A stretch of 64,000 bases of DNA from Bryoerythrophyllum caledonicum (lineage: Eukaryota; Streptophyta; Bryopsida; Pottiales; Pottiaceae). The stretch spans positions 312,501 to 376,500 of the forward strand of contig OZ020517.1 of NCBI GenBank assembly GCA_963971425.1, read 5' to 3'. The position numbers and the translations under genes were made by a program. The notes beneath the pieces are model-generated. The model was given only the letters and a program-made list of their open reading frames with translations, ran no database searches and had not been told where the DNA came from. Positions 43,575 to 55,615 of this stretch are shown here, piece after piece (positions within the stretch are counted from its first letter, which is position 1; each line of letters begins with the position of its first letter).

Positions 43575-44360
43575 CTTCTCGTTCAACTCTCAGAACTGTG
43601 AAAGAGCTTCAGGTCACACTCAAATCACTCACAAACCTCACTCTTTGAGGTTCTCAAGTGGTTGAAGCGGGACTGAAGCTCTTGCACGATTTATGAGAGG
43701 TGAACGAAAAGTAGACGTGAGTTGAGTTAGGAGACTGCAATTACACCAATGTATCAATGTTGTATTCAAGTTTTAGCTGCATCTTTAGCTCGACTCGAGC
43801 TAAAGTGCTCATGCATGGAATGCATAGCTGAACAATTCTGACACTTACAATATTCATTCAAACGACTTTCCTATACATTTTAATTCAAATCATGGCTACT
43901 TCTCGTTCAACTCTCAGAACTGTGAAAGAGCTTCAGGTCACACTCAAATCACTCACAAACCTCACTCTTTGAGGTTCTCAAGTGGTTGAAGCGGGACTGA
44001 AGCTCTTGCACGATTTATGAGAGGTGAACGAAAAGTAGACGTGAGTTGAGTTAGGAGACTGCAATTACACCAATGTATCAATGTTGTATTCAAGTTTTAG
44101 CTGCATCTTTAGCTCGACTCGAGCTAAAGTGCTCATGCATGGAATGCATAGCTGAACAATTCTGACACTTACAATATTCATTCAAACGACTTTCCTATAC
44201 ATTTTAATTCAAATCATGGCTACTTCTCGTTTAACTCTCAGAACTGTGAAAGAGCTTCAGTTCACCCTTAAATCACTCACGAACCTCACTCTTTGAGGTT
44301 CTCAAGTGGTTGAAGCGTGACTGAAGTTCTTGCACGCATTTGAGAATTTTACGAGAAGTG
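43575..44360. repeat. 324-bp tandem duplication upstream of the large gene
   Basis: Two near-identical 324-bp units (43575-43898 and 43899-44222) and a third, partial diverged one. Each full unit contains one palindrome site (ATCTTTAGCTCGACTCGAGC, TAAAGTGC at about 43790 and 44105). The near identity of the first two units marks a recent duplication, or an assembly duplication. Confidence 0.9.
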
Positions 44361-44454
44361 GACATGAGTTGGGTCATCGGTATCATTGGATTACTATACA
44401 TTTGGAATGTTTAAAGTCCGAATAGTGTTGTGTTCGGGTTGTTGTTTATGTTCA

Positions 44455-45115
44455 TTCTCTCACACTTTAGCTCGATTCGAGGTAAAGTGTGTAGGCTTTA
44501 CAGAGAGGCCATGTTTTATTTTAAACCCTGTGTTTAAGAGTTGATATTAAGACTTTATTTCGAGTAGTCTCTTTTAGCGCAACCGAAGACGTACGAAGTC
44601 GTACATTTTATCTCGAGTCGAGATATTATGTGACCTCGATAGTGTATTATCGTCCACAATTTAGCTCGAGTCGAGCTAAATTGGGACTTTTCTGTGCACA
44701 TTTGGCACACTTACGCTCTTGTTGCGCCAAAGTGCAACTTTGTGTTTGCTTCATTGATCAAACTTTACCTCGAGTCGAGTTAAAGTGTGGCCAAATGTTC
44801 ACAGAAAAGGTCCACTTTAGCTCGACTTGAGCTAAAGTATGGCCAAAGATGCACAGAAAAGGTCCACTTTAGCTCGACTCGAGCTAAAGTGTGGCCAAAG
44901 ATGCACAGAAAAGGTCCACTTTAGCTCGACTCGAGCTAAAGTGTGGCCTTATGTGCACAGAAAAGGCCCACTTTAGCTCGAGTCGAGCAAATGTGTGGAT
45001 ATTAGTGCACAGTGGGGGCACACTTTAGCTCGACTCGAGCTAAAGTGTGGACAATAGTGCAAATATGGATTTCCCACATTAGCTCGACTCGAGCTAAACT
45101 GTGTTCAATGAATAG
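44455..45115. repeat. Palindrome array 1 (about ten sites, 52-bp spacing)
   Basis: Ten sites of type CCACTTTAGCTCGA-(C/G)-TCGAGCTAAAGTGTGG at about 44463, 44606, 44658, 44760, 44812, 44864, 44916, 44968, 45018 and 45074. From 44760 onward spacing is close to 52 bp, with a shared spacer (CCAAAGATGCACAGAAAAGG). It lies in the divergent region upstream of the minus-strand gene, so it may be a promoter/operator region. Confidence 0.9.
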
Positions 45116-46110
45116 CGTATTTATCGCAGATTGTACAGATTCGTCATTCGTTATATGATACTGAAGGCGTAGGGTTCAGGGCTCCTGGGTGAGAGTATGG
45201 ATTTTACCTTTCAGCCATTGCTAATGAACCTTAATCCCAGACAAATTCTGCTGGAACTAGACTTCCTGCAACAACAATTACAAACCCACACACAAAATCA
45301 ATCAAAGTAGCACATGGAAACCAAAACATTGAAATCTTTCACATTGAAATCAACACTTTGAAATGGGCAAATTGAAATTCAGCACTTTGAAATAAACACA
45401 TTGAATTCAGCACATTGAAACAATGACATTGAAACAATGACATTGAAACAATGACATTGAAACAATGACATTGAAACCAGCACATTCAAACTAGCAGAAA
45501 GTAGCACACTTACACCAGTTCAAACCAACACATTTAAACTAGCACAGACCACCACAAATATCCACAAACCACCACAAAACCACCACATTCAAATCACCAC
45601 ATTCAAACCAGCACATTGAAACCAATATACACTCTCATCTACGTGCTGACACATACATCAAAAGCAATGCTACACATATATTATGTTTCAACACATCATA
45701 TTAAAAGCAAAACTACACAAATATCAAAACAAATGCAAGACTGAATGAGTGCACTTACCTTTAGAACTGAGAAATCCGACTGGAAAAGCTGGAAGTCTTG
45801 TTACTTGATCACGTCAATCCTCCACGCACGGCCGTTTCAGACTCTACGTGCTCACAGAAACTCACAGAAACTCACACACACTCACAGAAACTCACACACG
45901 CTCATAGAAACTCACACACACTCACAGAAATTCACACACACTCACACAAACTCACACACGCTCACAGAAACTCACACACTCGCAGAAACTCACACAAACT
46001 CCCACAAACTCTCACAAACTCACCCAAACTCACCCAAACTCTCACAAACTCACACAAACTCTCACAAACTCACACAATCTCACGCAAACAGCCCTAAACT
46101 CTGGCGCTGC
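45116..46110. repeat. Simple-sequence region: CATTGAAACAATGA and ACTCACAGAAACTCACACAC repeats
   Basis: At 45340-45480 CATTGAAACAATGA-type units of 14-15 bp repeat; at 45500-45620 CACCACA and CACATTCAAACCAG motifs repeat; at 45845-46085 a (ACTCACA(G/C)AA)n array of about 25 units. Open frames here are artefacts of composition. Confidence 0.85.
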
Positions 46111-49100
46111 AGTGTACACGAAGTCACACAACAACAAATCGCACGTCCTACAAACCCTATGCGCATGAAACCCTAGACTCCAATAAATTGCACACGGAAG
46201 CCTATACGCAGCGCTACAGTGTACACAAACATAACAATCCTTGTAGATAACGAAACTAACACAAACCAACGCATCAACTCACAAAACTCAGAAAACAACA
46301 ACGCCTGGAAGTACACGGAAAACCTGGACTGCAACGAAAAGAATAGAAAAATGGCTCGCGCCACGACTTCGTGGGGAAGTTTCTGGGCCACCTATAGCCG
46401 TGAGGGTCGAAACCCTGTGGCCGTTTGGTGGTCCCGAGATACCCTCGGGATACCCTTTGCGATATTGGGGTGTAACTCCCGGGTATTATGCCGGATGCTC
46501 CACAAATCCTAAACCTTCGTTACTGATACCCGGACTTTTAAGAAGCCAATTTAATTTTACCAGAATAAGTTCAAGATATTACGCGCCTGTAGTATTTGTG
46601 TACTCGTAAATTTCCAACACAATTTTTCGGAGCCACTAACACTACAGGTTGGATATTTTGGGGCAACGAACAGGTAGCAAAAGGAAAGTTATTATTTCCA
46701 ATCTCTTTCGTATGATCTCAATTAAAACTTCTAAATTGACATTTTCTCAATAATACACAAATTTAAATTGGACGAAAGTGAACGTTTACAGTATTTAGTG
46801 TTTAGTTTTCTTTCATGGTTTTAGTGGATCAACTGGCTTTCACTTCACTTGATTTCAATTTTTTCATTACACAAGGAGTAAATTCATTACCATCGATATA
46901 TATAAGTTCCTCCTACACCAATTATTAGGTCAAGCACACTTAAGAGAGTTTTAAAGCTACAATTTTAAGATTCTATTACTTTGAATTCAAGTTTTGCTTT
47001 TTTATGAGTTTGATATTATTTTCTATGACAATCGAATAGACAATAAGTATGTTAAGACCACATCTTGCAATTGTATAATTATAAAATAAATGCCAGTGGA
47101 CACTTTAGCTCTAATGGAGCTAAAGTGTGCGTATTAGCTTTATAGTTCCCTACATTTACTGATGGTGTACACTTTAGCTTTAATAGAGCTAAATTGTGAA
47201 TTTTTTCTGTACTTTTCACTTCATTTTGCTTTTACTGTAACGGTACAAATACAGTTGTTAGAGCATCTCCCCCACTGACGGAGAATTTTCCACGCCAGCG
47301 GGAAGGTGCCCAAGTTTGAGATGAAGTGGGGGGGGTCACCCTTTTCCCCCCGCACCGTCCCCGAATTGGCCACTATGAGGGAACGCCAACGCCCAGCACT
47401 AACTCTGTAGTAGGCTAATTTTTTTGGAGGTTTTTATTGATTTCTTTTAATTCCCTCGTGTAATTTCATGCTTGAACACATGCTCTCGGGGAATTTTGGT
47501 GTCCCCTGTACTTTTTGTTAATTTACTATTTAGAGGAACCGGCGCCGCCACTGCAGTGGGCCGGTACACCGGCCTAGGCCTCACGGAGTCGGCTTTACCG
47601 TGTTTATTCTTGCATTCCGGTCACTCGGTCCCGGTGGAGATTATCTTTTTCTAGTACACTATTTGTCAACAAGTTGGCAACTAGTTTTAGCCACCATTGT
47701 CCTGAATATTATCCCTCATTCGTTCACCTACTACAGTTCATTTCGTAATAGCCCTCTATCAAAACTCTTCCCTAGCACACAATTTTGATACTTGATAAAT
47801 AGTATAAGCTCAAAGTCTTTAGCCTACCGGTCGCCATGCATTCATTCTTCGTCTCATCTTCAACCTCAATTTCTTATCCTCTTATCCACAACTATTCTCA
47901 TTCCCATCTCTTGCATTTTCTTTACATTATTTAATATTATCTAATGAATATTTAATGTGTAATCAAATATTTAGCCAATAACTAATGACTTTGTAATGAT
48001 TTTTTAGAGGATAATTCATGTATATTGGTATATCTGTAACTTTTATGCACAATTAAAGAATATTGGAATTTTATTTATTGAATGTTGGAAGTTTTAAAAG
48101 TATATTTATGATAGTTTATTAATATTTATATATTTAATGATTATTTAAAGAGTATTTAATGCACTGTTAATGAATAGTTAATGAATAGTGCATAAATTTC
48201 TAATGTAAAATTAATGTGTATTTGAATATTTAATGAGTATTTAATTAATATTTACTGAATATGTAATGCACATTGAATGCGTATTATGTGATGGATATCT
48301 AATGAGTATTTTACTTGTATTCCTATATTTATTGTATGTTTAAGTTTTTTCCTTTTCCAATATTCCATTCTTTTCTCATTTTCGTTTCCAAAAGAATGTT
48401 CTTATATTTCCAGTCTTCTACTTGTAGTTTCATTTTCCCTCCATATTTTACATTCTACTTTGTCCAAATTTTTATATTTTCCTTTTGCTCCATACCTACG
48501 TCCGCTTATTTCCAAGCTCTTTCTTGCAAATTCTTCCTTTTCTACATGCACTCAACCCTTCTTTACTATGATGCTCAAGATGTAATCAAATCATGATTAA
48601 GGTTCCCTACAGTAATTGTCGACAAGTAAAAACTTTATGTTCTACTATTTACTAGGATTGACATTTAGTGTAGTAGTTGGCATTTAGTGTAATATAGTTT
48701 TGTCACTACACTTATTGTAAATTTTACAATTACTGTGTGCATTCCTATTTAGTTTCCACTTCTCTAGAAGCCATCTTCTGTATACTGGAGCTACATAGTG
48801 CATTTTTGCTTTCTAATCCACTCCATTTAGTGATGGTGCACAATTTAGCTCTAGGAGAGCTAATCTGTGCATATTATCTTTTTAGTTCACTGCACCTAGT
48901 GATGAGGCACACGTTAGCACCAGTGGAGCTAAAGTGTGTGCGCACACTCCTTTTAGTTCACTGCATGTAGTGATGGTGCACACCTCTGCTAAAAACCGAT
49001 CTGATGTATGTGCAATGTGTATTTCCACTTCTACAAACAATCATTTTGAACTCCGTACTTCTCCTTATGGATAAGTATTTCACAAGTGGAATAGTTATCT

Positions 49101-50390
49101 TTTGAATTTTAAAAGGATTTTCATAATATGTGGATCTAAATCTCCAATAGTAATATTAAAAAACAAAAAAATATGACGATCCCCTAGTTTTTAGTGGATA
49201 TGAAGTCTAAGTATTCTTGGTACCCTAAATCAATAATATGTGACAATGTGAAAAATAGATGAATGAATATGTAATCTTATTTTTCACTAGAAAAATAACA
49301 TATTTTTTCACAATATCATTTGTTCTAATATTACTTCTATGTATTGAAAATACCACATTCCATACTGTGTCATAGCAAAAGGTTTTTTAGGTTGCTCGAT
49401 GTGCCGGCAATCGAGAAGTTTCTCTTTTGGCTCGCATAACTTTTAATGAAGACGTTCATTGAGAAAATAAATTACTTATAAATATGCCTCTCATTGAGAA
49501 AATACATTACTTATAAATATGCCTCATTACTTTTATCATCCTTCTACAAGATTTTGAGAATTTTAAATATAATTTGCGACCACTAGAACGTGCTCAAAAA
49601 CTAATTATTCCATCTTTGCATGTATAAATAAATTCAAAATTACTTATATTACGAACATTAAATTATGCCTGATGCACTAAGTGATACACTTTGTATTAGT
49701 TATATTTTATATTTTGATTATCCTTTTTTTGTCATGAGGAGGTCTCTCCGTTTCTTATTTAAATCTTTTAATATTGTTCCACTCTCTATGTTTTACAAAT
49801 GACAAAGTCTTCAATTTCACGTCAAAACATGAAATAAATTGTATATGGTCAAGAATTCTTCCATCTTTTATGTCATGCTTAGATTGCCACACCCTAAAGT
49901 CATGAAAATACAATGTGAACTCAAATATAAGATATTTCAATCCAAAATTAATATTACTTTGCGCATATTTCAAGTCTTTGAGTACCTCTAAGTGGAAAGT
50001 AACCAATTTCAATTGCAAATCCAGACCATGGGGACATTGGGATTCTTGCCAAAGAATGCACATTCTAAATTGATGACGAAATAGTTACATGACGAACATT
50101 TTTAAAACCCCAAAGAAATGATGTCCAAAGCATGTTTGAATACATTTGTTTTGGCTAAAAATACACGTGCACATATAATATGTTTTTTTGTTTTTTAAAA
50201 TGCTACTCGTCTGTTAAGGTCTTTGATTTAAACATAATAGATAAGTCCTATTTGGATTGTAATAAAAACTATTTCTAATCATCTCAATATCTTCTCTACA
50301 TTTCCCTATACCTTAGTTGAATTGTCAATATCATGAATCTTCAAAGTATTATTATATTGAAATGAATTGACATCAAAAGATATCACCTAA
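46111..50390. other. AT-rich middle of the 19.3-kb element, few features
   Basis: No gene is supported. Seen: a GC-richer segment at 46350-46500 (near-palindrome CCCGAGATACCCTCGGGATA); palindrome-like TTTAGCTC sites at 47101-47128, 47167-47195, 48839-48866 and 48909-48937; and a GC-rich insertion-like block at 47270-47420 starting GAGCATCTCCCCCAC, a start often seen in plant MITEs, with no boundary proven. 47900-48330 has many TTTAATGAGTATTTAATG-type units. Confidence 0.5.
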
Positions 50391-50399
50391 ATCAAGGAT

Positions 50400-50515
50400 T
50401 CTAAACCGTGAACCCTAAACCTGAACCTAAATTCCAAACCCTAAACCCGAAACTCCAAACCCTAAACCCGAAACTCCAAACCCTAAACCCTAACCCTAAA
50501 CCCAAAACCTAAACC
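50400..50515. repeat. Degenerate plant telomere-type repeats (CCCTAAA)
   Basis: About 15 units of (A)CCCTAAACC and variants (AACTCCAAACCCTAAACCCG repeated). This is an interstitial, decayed telomere-like tract and the main hint for a plant-type telomere. Confidence 0.8.
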
Positions 50516-51149
50516 TATCCAAAACCTTGAGCGTTACCCTAAAACCGTGTATATAACTCGCATGTGCGAGTATATTCGAGGTATTGACCTTTCCTTATTT
50601 TAGTCAACCGGGAAATAGTTGATTCAGTTTCCCGCTAAGATTTCGAATTTGCACTTTTTAGGGGCTGTGAAAAAGTCCCCCCCCCGCCAATTCTGAAGTT
50701 TCATCCCGCCAATTCTGAAACGGTCGTGTGTCCGTGAGTGACCTCGCCGATACTCGAAAACTTTCTTCATTTGTTTCCTTCTCACTTTGGTTGTTGTGCA
50801 AGGTTGTTGTGGAGAGGCTTGGAGGTAGTACGACTGTCGGAGCTTGAAGAGGGCTACACCTATAGGTTGCGCACGGTTGAGCAGGTAAGGCAACAACGTA
50901 CCGGTTGTCTTCTTCATAAGGTACACAATGTATACTTCTTGGATTCTCCGTGCATAGTCTCTAGCAATTAGGATGTGACAGTGTGTAGGGTTATTGCACT
51001 GGTTCCAGCTGCTACTGTGATTTTGAAGCATCAGTGAGAGTTTCTTGACGACTAACGGAAAGATTTGGGTTGTAGTATATAGAGAGTCAGATTCATAGGC
51101 GGAAGAGTTTTCCCATACGAATCCCGACAAAGGCGCCGAGAATCACGGA
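50516..51149. other. Upstream region of the transposase with a possible 5' exon
   Basis: A minus-strand open stretch (50624-51130, 168 codons) is not recognised. On the + strand ELEEGYTYRLRTVEQ followed by GTAAGG (about 50845-50890) and RTGCLLHKVHNVYFLDSP (about 50899-50955) look like short exon pieces with a good donor; they could be 5' exons of the transposase gene. Neither reading can be proven from sequence alone. Confidence 0.3.
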
Positions 51150-51660
51150 AGGACAGTTTAGCTCGACTCGAGCTAATCTGTCTTACGTTCTTTTGAAGGA
51201 CAGTTTAGCTCGAGTCGAGCTAAACTGTCGGTCAATATCATTATTGTCAGTTTAGCTCGAGTCGGGCTAAACTGTCCTTCGATCGAAGGTAAGGCAGTTT
51301 AGCTCGAGTCGAGCTAAACTGTCGATTCAATATTGTAGGACAGTGCAGCTCGTATGTAGCTAAACTGTCCTACTATAATGTTTCGACAGTTTAGCTCGAC
51401 TCGAGCTAAACTGTCTTACCTTCTTTCGAAGGACAGTTTATCTCGACTCGAGCTAAACTGATCTACCCTATTTTCTATGCCTTTTTATCTCCACTCGGGA
51501 TAAAATTAGATTACGTCTTATAGTCATTAAATCAGGTCGGATCGGGCCAAATTGTCACTGTCGAGGGTGAGATTATTTCATATTCGGATTAAAACTAATC
51601 GCATGAAATTTTCCACTTGTCATATAATACCGCATCAGATTACCTCGAGTCGAGCTAAAT
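51150..51660. repeat. Palindrome array 2 (about seven sites, 45-bp spacing) upstream of the transposase
   Basis: Sites of type GACAGTTTAGCTCGA-(G/C)-TCGAGCTAAACTGTC at about 51152, 51199-51229 (perfect 31-bp palindrome), 51247, 51293, 51340 (degenerate), 51386 and 51430, with weaker ones up to 51655. Spacing is about 45-48 bp. The outer arm is CAG/CTG here, against CAC/GTG in array 1, and both arms carry the matching change. Confidence 0.9.
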
Positions 51661-51818
51661 TTTCCTGTTCTTCAATGTCAATTCACTTGTATCAAATGTA
51701 TTTTCAAGCGCCAGACTTTACCTCTTCATATGCTTCTTCATTGATGTCTATTCCTACAAGATATTCACCTATTATTATTTGGCAGGGTTATTTAATGTTT
51801 ACCTCATTGGAATGCAGA

Positions 51819-54651
51819 ATGTGGTCTTCGGAGGGCGACGATGTTCATGTTGACGCTCCCGTGAACCCTGACCTTCCTGAGTTTGATGTTATTCCTCGCC
51901 GTCTCTGGGTCGGGATGACTGTTTCGCTTCACAATGGTTCGAGTGTTCGCGTTGCGGAGGGGTTGGTTCGCAATGTCCGGTCCAGTGCAATTCTAGGTTC
52001 CTCTGGTCCTCTTGGGGATTCGAATGTTGTAGTACAGGTGTCCAGTACTTTTGTTCTGGAGGAAGCTCCTGATGAGTGGAGGTACTCGTTTAAGTCCTGG
52101 CCTATTCAACAAGTTTTCTTAAACGGTGTGAGTCTCTTCCATCATTGCCTTAGGGACGTTTACAATGTCTGGTTGGTTGAGCGTAACAGACCTCTAGGTG
52201 GAAGCTCCCGTTCTTACGACAATTCCTCAAGGAATACTCGTCCAACAGTGTCCAGGAATGCTGAATTTCTCATGACCCCTCTTTCCATTAACGCAGTTGC
52301 GAGCAATAGTTGTTGCAGTGAGAACTGTGTACAACACTATCCTAGAGATAAAATAAAAGTCCTTCGGATGCGCTTGTACTGTGAGACCATTGTGCAGTTT
52401 AGAAATCATATCAAACTCGACGTTCATAGACAGTTTCATAGAAACTCTTCGGGTAGGAAGGTTGTGACCCTAGAGGGTGTAGACGTTTGTGCCCATGCTT
52501 GGATGAAAATCATGGGTGTAAGTTCGAGTACTTTCTATCGGAATGCGAAGGACGCTGCCGCTGGTCATGCGGCTCAACACCATGGGAATACCGGTTTGCG
52601 TAAGCCTAGAGGTCATACGGTTGTGGCTACTGCCGCTCTTGGAGCCATTCTCGATAGACATGTGGACCACATGCCTCACAAGTCCCGTGTTCTCCCATCT
52701 GGTGAGAAGGCTGTGGCAAAGGTCCTTCCTGCAAGTTTTAAGTGGAAGGATCAGATACCGCTTCTTGATGATCATCTCGCTGATTGTGGATTGCTGCCAA
52801 TCTCAACCTCAAGCTTGAGTAAGATTCGGCGAGTGAGCTTTCCTGAGTACTATGCCAAGAGAGGTGGGGACAACTTCGCCCGTTGTTCTACATGTGACAA
52901 ATACCAGGATCAGAAGAAGCTTACTCAACCTGGAACACAAGCATGGCTGCTATGGCAAAAGAAGATGCAGGTTCACATCGATTCTGCGTTCTCACATCGG
53001 GACTTGTACTACGTGAACCGATTTCGATCAAAGTCGTCGCCCCAGGAGGTTCTTACCATCATGCATGATAAGATGGATCACTCAAAGACCGCGTCCCCGG
53101 TTTTTTCACATAAAACAAAGCACTTAGATGGGCTTATGAAGTTGCCTCTTGCAATCACAGGCATGCTTGCCCATGGTCATGTGGACCAGCGTTACGCCCA
53201 TTACGACCTTGATTTATATTCCCATGATGCCAATTACACGGTTGGGTCGTTCGCAAAACTATTGCGTGACTTGGAGGCGCCTCCGAAGTCATCGTCCCGG
53301 CAACTCTTTCCTGAATCTTGCTCTCATCCATTGTATGCGGCCGTGCTACGGGGTGCAGAGATGTGTTTGGATCCATTAGGGCAGATTCCTGATATCCCAG
53401 TTCCTGGGAGGCCTTTGCCACCAATATTGAACGTGCAAATGGACAATGCTGTTGGTGATAACAAAAATAGATTTGTTTTCTGTTTTTGGTCTCTTCTTGT
53501 TGCAAAACGCATCTTCCGCGAGGTATATGTTAACTTTATGCTAGTTGGTCATACACATGATGATATAGATGCATTATTTGGACGTTTGAGTATGACACTG
53601 AGGAAGGAGAGTTTTCCAACCATTCCTTTGCTCATGAAGTCATTCATGAAAAATGAGAGTGTTCCCACAATCCCGCATGTCATTCAAGAGGTTCCTGACT
53701 TTAAGAAGTTCATTGGGGATATGATTGCGGACGGTGATGAAGCTTTGCAGGGTCATACAAAGGCTCATCAGTTCAAGTTTTATGTGGACTCAAGTGGTTG
53801 TCCGGTAATGAAGTATAAAATCCTTTGCCATGATGAGGATTGGCTTCCTAAGGGAGGAGAAGGTAGTGGCATCAAATTGTGGAAGGAGGATTGTGAAGGG
53901 AGGTCTTTATGGCCTCGCGGAGAACCTGATACATTTGAAGCCTTCTACGATGCGGCATCTCCATGAGGTGGTGAAGGGACTTTCAGGATTCATCGATCAC
54001 TGGGAGCAATCATCGCGGGAGTCTGTTGAAGCCCGTTCGCGTTTTGAGCCGCTATCGTATTATTGGCGCGATGTTAGAGATGCTCTGATACTTCCAATGG
54101 ATACACCGATATCATTGGAAGACGGCTTTTGGCCAACGACGCGAATTGCCCATGCCATTGAAGATGAGTTCTCAGCGGAAGGTGAGGTTCGTGAGGAGTA
54201 CCGTGAAGATGAGCATTTTGTTGGCCAGAGACGCGATCGTCCACCTCCTTCTTTTAGAGTTGGGCGTGATCTTTTTGCTGGCTATTTTGTTGCATTGCGG
54301 CCTTGTGATGGGGACGAGCGCCCATTTTGGATTGCTCAAGCGATTTCAGATCCTAATTCTAATCCGGATATGCCAAACACCGTGCGTATCCAATTCTACC
54401 GCCCTATATCGCGCAATCGGGATGTTGTGAAGTTCTACAAAGATTGGGATACTGATAGCAACCTTCGTTGGACAATTGAAAAGGGGATAGCCATAACGTG
54501 GGAGAGTACCGATTCAATCTTGACAGCATGGAAACCTAGGTCTTCAAAGAGGGATGGACGTCATGTGCAAGATTCAACTACAAAAATTCCGAAGGGGCAA
54601 GTATCGATTATCAAGGCCTCTTTAGAAGCACTTGCCAGGTCCGAGTCGTAG
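51819..54651 (+). pseudogene. DDE-like transposase of the 19.3-kb element (one frameshift)
   Basis: Start chosen at ATG 51819 (MWSSEGDDVHVDAPVNPDLP); upstream residues look intronic, with an acceptor TTTGGCAG near 51785. Domains in order: N-terminal region ending EEAPDEWRYSFKSWP; Cys cluster SNSCCSENCVQHYPRD; helix-turn-helix-like MKIMGVSSSTFYRNAKD; core with HDKMDHSKTASPVFSHKTKH, MDNAVGDNKNRFVFCFWSLL and VGHTHDDIDALFGR; C-terminal module GYFVALRPCDGDERPFWIAQ. The conserved D, D and D/E fit an RNase H-fold transposase; I believe the core is of the DUF7869 kind. The length 2833 is 944 codons plus one base: an extra base near 53930-53935 (GATACATTTGAAG versus GACGCATTGAAG in copy b) shifts the frame. 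Nucleus; would bind the element ends. Confidence 0.85.
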
Positions 54652-55615
54652 TGGACTTAGATCAATGGACTTTCCTTTTCCAAGATTTTGGATTCTGATG
54701 CGTAATACTTCATGTAGTATGGTTAGATCCATTGGTGCTGAGATTATAGACATTTGTATGACTATTATATGTGATGCCAATGATTGCTATGAAATATTCT
54801 CTCCATTATTTTTGCGTTTCGGTGATATTTTGCAGTATGTTTTATTTTCTTTTTAAAATAACAATATGAGAAATTGCTTCTAATCTTGAATCCAATAATA
54901 CCAGTAATTGTCTTCATGGTGAATGATAGAAAGTAGATGTTGAGTCGCACTTTAGCTCTAGTGGAGCTAAAGTGTGAGCAAATCTTCTTATTTAGTTCAT
55001 TGTACTTAGTAATGGTGCGCACTTTAGGTCAAGTGGAGCTAAAGTGTGTGGAATTGCCTTTTTGAGTTCATTGCACCTCTAAGTGATGGGGACACTTTAG
55101 TTCGAAGAGAGGTAGTGTGTATGCAATTTTTTTCCCACTTCTGAGCACCATCATTTGAAACTCGTTATATATTTTTAGCCAATGTGTATTCCACAAGGAG
55201 AATTGAAATTCTTTTAAATAAAAAAAGGCTCATCAAAATGTGTTTAGCTAATTCTCTTACAAGTGGATATTTGTCCGTCATGTAGCTCACTTTTAGCTAA
55301 ATTGGAGCATGGTGTTAATCCGGGTTAATAGGATCGAGTGTGAATATTTAGCTATTCATATTCAATGAACACATGTGGTATAAAAGAAGTGTCGACTAAT
55401 GTGTTCTTCTTTTCAATATTATAGTTAGATTCGTAATGCAATGTTATCCGTAGTACTTATTTTACTAGGGGTTTTTGTAGAAAACATGACCTCCCAATTT
55501 AATGGAAACTCATATCCCTCCATATTGTAGAAATTAGATGTGCACTTTAGCTCTTATGATCTACATGTGTTAATTTGGGAGTTGCTAAATCTCCCAATAT
55601 AACGAATATGGTGTT
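54652..55615 (+). repeat. Right subterminal region and right TIR of the 19.3-kb element
   Basis: Non-coding. Palindrome sites CGCACTTTAGCTCTAGTGGA / GCTAAAGTGTGAG (about 54948), GCACTTTAGGTCAAGTGGAG (about 55018) and a weaker one at 55088. It matches 24051-24760 of copy b in reverse. Ends in the TIR at about 55587-55615. Confidence 0.85.

Larger units (their letters stand above)
36287..55615. mobile_element. 19.3-kb multi-gene TIR transposon with ParB/methyltransferase and DDE-like transposase genes
   Basis: Left TIR: AACACCATATTCGTTATAAT, GGGAGATTT. Right TIR: AAATCTCCCAATATAACGAA, TATGGTGTT, its inverse with one mismatch. ATTG duplicates flank it and both flanks are family B (5' leader to the left, gag to the right). 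Contents: a minus-strand multi-exon gene (37698-43387), a divergent intergenic region with palindrome arrays (43430-45115 and 51150-51660), and a plus-strand transposase (51819-54651). It is much larger than ordinary TIR elements. Some of the middle (45.1-50.4 kb) may be later insertions. Not autonomous as read: both genes have lesions. Confidence 0.75.

Noticed and set aside
44455-45115. CRISPR-like array of palindromic repeats with 20-bp spacers
   Set aside because: Spacers are shared between units and the palindromes also occur alone in introns; no cas-type gene is present.
45745-46176. 143-codon frame with repeated THRNSHTLTE-type residues
   Set aside because: It is the ACTCACAGAA microsatellite read in frame.
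50624-51130. 168-codon minus-strand ORF as a gene
   Set aside because: No recognisable domain, and plus-strand exon-like pieces overlap it with a good splice donor; left as unassigned.
36287-55615. CACTA (EnSpm) transposon
   Set aside because: Subterminal repeats and size would fit, but the termini start AACACC and not CACTA/G, the candidate TSD is 4 bp and not 3 bp, and the transposase is not of the TNP2 type that I would recognise.
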